From Parapedobacter sp964613725 (GTDB taxonomy: Bacteria > Bacteroidota > Bacteroidia > Sphingobacteriales > Sphingobacteriaceae): 46,799 bases of DNA. Within the stretch, counting starts at the first letter, position 1. Every line of letters begins with the position of its first letter. Positions 44,019-46,799 of this stretch are shown piece after piece. The position numbers and the translations under genes were made by a program. The notes beneath the pieces were generated by a model that did no database searches, was not told the DNA's origin, and was given only the letters and a program-made list of their open reading frames with translations. The stretch covers positions 1 through 46,799 of the forward strand of contig CAZTJY010000009.1 of NCBI GenBank assembly GCA_964613725.1. Direction: 5' to 3'.

Positions 44019-44654
44019 ATGAGGGATGATTCATTAGCCCATAAAGTATATATGGATATCAGAGCAAAGATATTGGCCAATCAACTGGTGTCGGGCACGA
44101 GGCTCAAGGAAGATAATTGGGCGAAGAAAATGGAGGTTAGCCGTGTAGCCGTACGCGAAGCACTAAACCGATTGCTGGGCGAAAACCTATTGGTTAAAGG
44201 TGAGAAAGGCGGGTGTTTCGTGAAAACGTTGGACCTGGCGGAAATAAAAGAAATCAGGGAATTGAGAGAGGTGTTGGAAGTGGGCGCGCTGCGCTTGGCC
44301 GTCCAACGGGTAGATAACAAGCAAGTGGCCGAACTGGAAAAAATTTGTGACGATTTTTCCAATATGGTCCAAAATGGGTACTTCAGTGGTGCTTGCGAGG
44401 CTGACATCAAATTCCATGAGACATTGATGAAATTGTCGGGTAACCATAAACTAAGTAGCCTATATCAGCGTAGTAATATCCCGCTGTTCCACTTGAAACT
44501 TGGAAAGCAAATGACCCACATGAACGACTATGACCTAACCAATACCGAACACCGCCAGATCGTTGATGCAATCAAGGCTCGTGATACCGAACGAGCAGAA
44601 AAAGTCTTGGTTGCTCACTTACTAAGGGGCGAACTAGAATCTATCGATGAATAG
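44019..44654 (+). CDS. FadR-type GntR transcriptional regulator
   Basis: A 211-residue regulator. The winged helix (about 1-70: LAHKVYMDIRAKILANQLVSGTRLKEDNWAKKMEVSRVAVREALNRLLGENLLV) is followed by the all-helical FCD ligand domain (EIKEIRELREVLEVGALRLAVQ, with FHETLMKLSGNHKL and the HRQIVDAIKARD His). The start MRDDSLAHKV is preferred over an upstream ATG at 43968 because it leads straight into the DNA-binding domain. FCD regulators respond to metal-bound acids or sugar acids; it probably controls the surrounding genes. Confidence 0.92.
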   Translation: MRDDSLAHKVYMDIRAKILANQLVSGTRLKEDNWAKKMEVSRVAVREALNRLLGENLLVKGEKGGCFVKTLDLAEIKEIRELREVLEVGALRLAVQRVDNKQVAELEKICDDFSNMVQNGYFSGACEADIKFHETLMKLSGNHKLSSLYQRSNIPLFHLKLGKQMTHMNDYDLTNTEHRQIVDAIKARDTERAEKVLVAHLLRGELESIDE

Positions 44655-45362
44655 TGAAACTATTGGTTGCGCTTTTCGGGCCGATTCGTCATCTGCCTGA
44701 AAGGGTGACGGCATTGGAAGAAGAAACAGTCTCGTGTAGCCGTGGGTGTTCATTTATAAATCCGGAAATCAATTGGAAATTTCTTAGTTGGTTGGTTCGG
44801 GGTAAGTTAAGGTATTGTTTTCGATCTCAACCATGGATCACAGCCTAATGACCGACGACTCGAAGAGTTGTTTCCTAAAATAAGACCACACCTGTATACG
44901 ATGAGCATCGCTGGGTGAACAGTGGGGTTGCTCGGTGACTGCGGCTTCACGTATGCACTTGATTCCTTCAACTGACCAATTACAGCTATTAAACCTTGCG
45001 ATGCAATTGTCTTGCTGTTTGCAAAGTAACGATTTCGCTTTGGAATCGCTTGAACTTCCAAGTTTAGGAGACGAATCCACCCAATCCACAATCACAGCAT
45101 ATGTTGACTGCTTCACGAAGGCAAGCCCGTCTTTTTAAGGGCCGGATTTTCACTGCTTTCTTACCGCTAGCAATCTAACAGTATTATGTATTCATTAATT
45201 AATTATAATTGTATTCATTATATTTTAGGTTTATCATAGGAGTAATAAGTATACTTGTTCGAATACGTTAAAAAAGAAGTAAATTATTTTTTTGTTTACA
45301 AAATAAGTATATATTTGCATACTAATTAACCAACATATCCATGTATGTAAAAAGAAAAAATT
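44655..45362. other. 708-base region with no recognised gene
   Basis: Several short open frames lie on both strands (for example 44838-45116 minus and 44935-45138 plus), but none resembles a known family and they overlap each other in antisense. The first 450 bases have a mixed composition like decayed coding sequence; the last 200 bases are strongly A+T rich and carry the promoter of the second susC. Confidence 0.4.
45291..45317 (+). promoter_or_regulatory. predicted promoter of the second susC
   Basis: TTTG (45291-45294) and TATATTTG (45310-45317), 15 bases apart. This matches the promoter predicted at 38770-38796 in both box sequence and spacing. The start codon of the receptor is at 45363, leaving a leader of about 40 bases. 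Confidence 0.5.
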
Positions 45363-46799
45363 ATGAAAGGAAATTTTTTTTACCTGTTTAATTGCATGCT
45401 GGTTCTCATATCCATCGTACTATGCGATATGAAGGACGTGTATGCCCAAGGGCGCCAAGTAGAAGGTGTGGTCCTGGATAGTTTGGGGCAGGTTCCGGTG
45501 GCTGATGTGACGGTATCCGTACGTGGTGCCAATGCAGTGACAACTACCGATGCCGATGGGCGGTTTCGGATCAGTGTTCCGGATTTGTCCGCTGTGCTTA
45601 GTTTTAGGCATTTGGCTTATCAAAGCCAGGAAGTGCCGATAGCGGGCAGAAGTCGTGTAGACGTCGTGTTGGTATCGAATCCGGGTGGACTGGAAGAGGT
45701 CGTGGTCGTTGGGTTCGGTACCCAAAAAAGGAGAACGTTAACAGGATCCGTGGCAGATATTACCGGTGCGCAGCTCAACACGTCTACGAACGCCGATGTG
45801 ACCAACATGATGGCCGGAAAGTTGCCTGGCGTTCGGATTACGCAAAAAACGGGAGCGCCGGGGAGTTTTCAGACTAAAATCGATATCCGTGGATTAGGCA
45901 GTCCGTTAGTGTTGGTGGACGGAACGCCAACGGAGCGGTGGCAGGAAATCGATCCGGAACAGATTGCAAATATTTCGGTGTTAAAAGACGGGGCTGCTGC
46001 CATATATGGGGTGAAATCAGCCAACGGCGTCGTGCTGATTACCACGAAGCAGGGCCAATCTGGGCGTTCGGATGTCAGTTACTCGGGTGTGTACGGAATA
46101 CAAGAGATGACGAAAGTGAATAAGGGTTTCGATTTATACCGGAATGCAGTGATGTTTAATGAAATGGCGCACAATAGTGGTGCGGCGTACAATGCCACCG
46201 TCAATAATGGCCGACCGAACGCAACCAATAGATTCAGCGACGAGCAATTGCGGGCGATCAGGGATGGCCTCGTCCCACAATATGACTGGTATGACGAGAC
46301 GATAAAGCCGTCAGCGCCGTTGACCCGCCACAATTTTACGGCATCGGGAGGAAGTTCGAATGTCCGTTATTTCAGTTCGATAGGTTACCTCAAAGAAGAT
46401 GGCATGTGGAGAAGCGGGGATTTGAACTACCATAACTATAATTTTAGGACCCGGGTAAATGCTGATCTGACTAAAGACTTGGAAGCAGAGGTCAATGTAT
46501 ACGGGAAGTGGGGCTTGAAAAGACAGCCTATTGTAAACGAGGCGGTATTGATCAATGTATCCTTAAATCCTGATCCTTCGATACCCCCATTCATAAATGG
46601 AGATCGCAATTATCCAAGCGATGGGGTCGCAACCCACCCAGTGGTATCAAGTGACCGCGATATGAGTGGCGGGTCGGATTTCAACAACCGGAATTTCAGT
46701 GGAAATTTCACCTTGACCTATAAAGTGCCGTTTATCGAAGGGCTGAAAGCGCAAGGTTTTTACTCATTGAACCATATGTATAATCGTGATCGGACATGG
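45363..46799 (+). CDS. SusC/RagA family TonB-dependent receptor (5' part, leaves the window)
   Basis: At least 479 residues, open to the last base. A signal peptide ends near residue 29 (DVYAQG). A carboxypeptidase-regulatory-like domain follows (VEGVVLDSLGQVPVADVTVSVRG). The TonB box area is GGLEEVVVVGFGTQKRR, and the plug has SPLVLVDGTP and NGVVLITTKQGQSG. The first barrel strands follow. No STN domain is present. Its promoter matches that of the DUF1080 gene, so the genes from 38859 on may form one regulon under the GntR regulator (inference). A susD is expected just beyond the window. Confidence 0.93.
   Translation, partial: MKGNFFYLFNCMLVLISIVLCDMKDVYAQGRQVEGVVLDSLGQVPVADVTVSVRGANAVTTTDADGRFRISVPDLSAVLSFRHLAYQSQEVPIAGRSRVDVVLVSNPGGLEEVVVVGFGTQKRRTLTGSVADITGAQLNTSTNADVTNMMAGKLPGVRITQKTGAPGSFQTKIDIRGLGSPLVLVDGTPTERWQEIDPEQIANISVLKDGAAAIYGVKSANGVVLITTKQGQSGRSDVSYSGVYGIQEMTKVNKGFDLYRNAVMFNEMAHNSGAAYNATVNNGRPNATNRFSDEQLRAIRDGLVPQYDWYDETIKPSAPLTRHNFTASGGSSNVRYFSSIGYLKEDGMWRSGDLNYHNYNFRTRVNADLTKDLEAEVNVYGKWGLKRQPIVNEAVLINVSLNPDPSIPPFINGDRNYPSDGVATHPVVSSDRDMSGGSDFNNRNFSGNFTLTYKVPFIEGLKAQGFYSLNHMYNRDRTW

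Noticed and set aside
44838..45138. Opposed open frames of 67-92 codons upstream of the second susC
   Set aside because: They overlap each other in antisense, have no recognisable family, and neither has a convincing start region.

Overview
The window looks like chromosome of a Bacteroidota bacterium, most likely a Sphingobacteriaceae relative (Parapedobacter/Pedobacter-like). Grounds: two SusC-type receptors and one SusD, an ECF sigma/FecR pair, promoter boxes of the TAnnTTTG kind, a QueH, and the yceD-rpmF-plsX-fabH-accB-accC order. The genus is inference. No rRNA, tRNA or CRISPR was recognised.

Layout. (1) 1-1613: the tail of a sugar isomerase/epimerase, then a LolA-like protein and a polysaccharide deacetylase that overlap. 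(2) 4227-17435: a choline locus. A TetR regulator and a BetT-type BCCT transporter on the minus strand diverge from susC, susD, a metallophosphoesterase, a phosphodiesterase-type lipoprotein, betB, betA and a sodium symporter resembling the animal high-affinity choline transporter CHT1. (3) 17534-30915: housekeeping genes, including tpx, pgi, an M28 peptidase, rpiB, tatC, the fatty-acid/phospholipid initiation operon and queH, with two lipoproteins of unknown role. (4) 31029-34634: an ECF sigma factor, a FecR anti-sigma factor, an STN-domain protein whose C-terminal half carries short surface repeats instead of a TonB-dependent barrel, and a methyltransferase that has lost its SAM-binding core. 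(5) 35021-38470: an orphan protein, a strict 14 x 11-nt repeat array, a TrpB2-type tryptophan synthase beta chain, and a cluster of three abutting mobile-element relics. (6) 38770-46799: a DUF1080 protein, a cupredoxin/dehydrogenase/HEAT lipoprotein, a stub of a secreted enzyme, a glycosylasparaginase, a FadR-type regulator and the start of a second SusC that leaves the window.

How the genes work together. The most interesting unit is region 2. It reads as an outer-membrane-to-cytoplasm route for choline: SusCD would capture a choline-phosphate-bearing compound, the two secreted phosphohydrolases would free choline, two unrelated inner-membrane transporters would import it, and BetA/BetB would oxidise it to glycine betaine. 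A SusCD pair fused to the bet pathway is to my knowledge not a described system. The gene calls are firm, but the substrate is inference. Region 6 may be a second nutrient system (glycoside or glycopeptide), with matching promoter boxes at its two ends.
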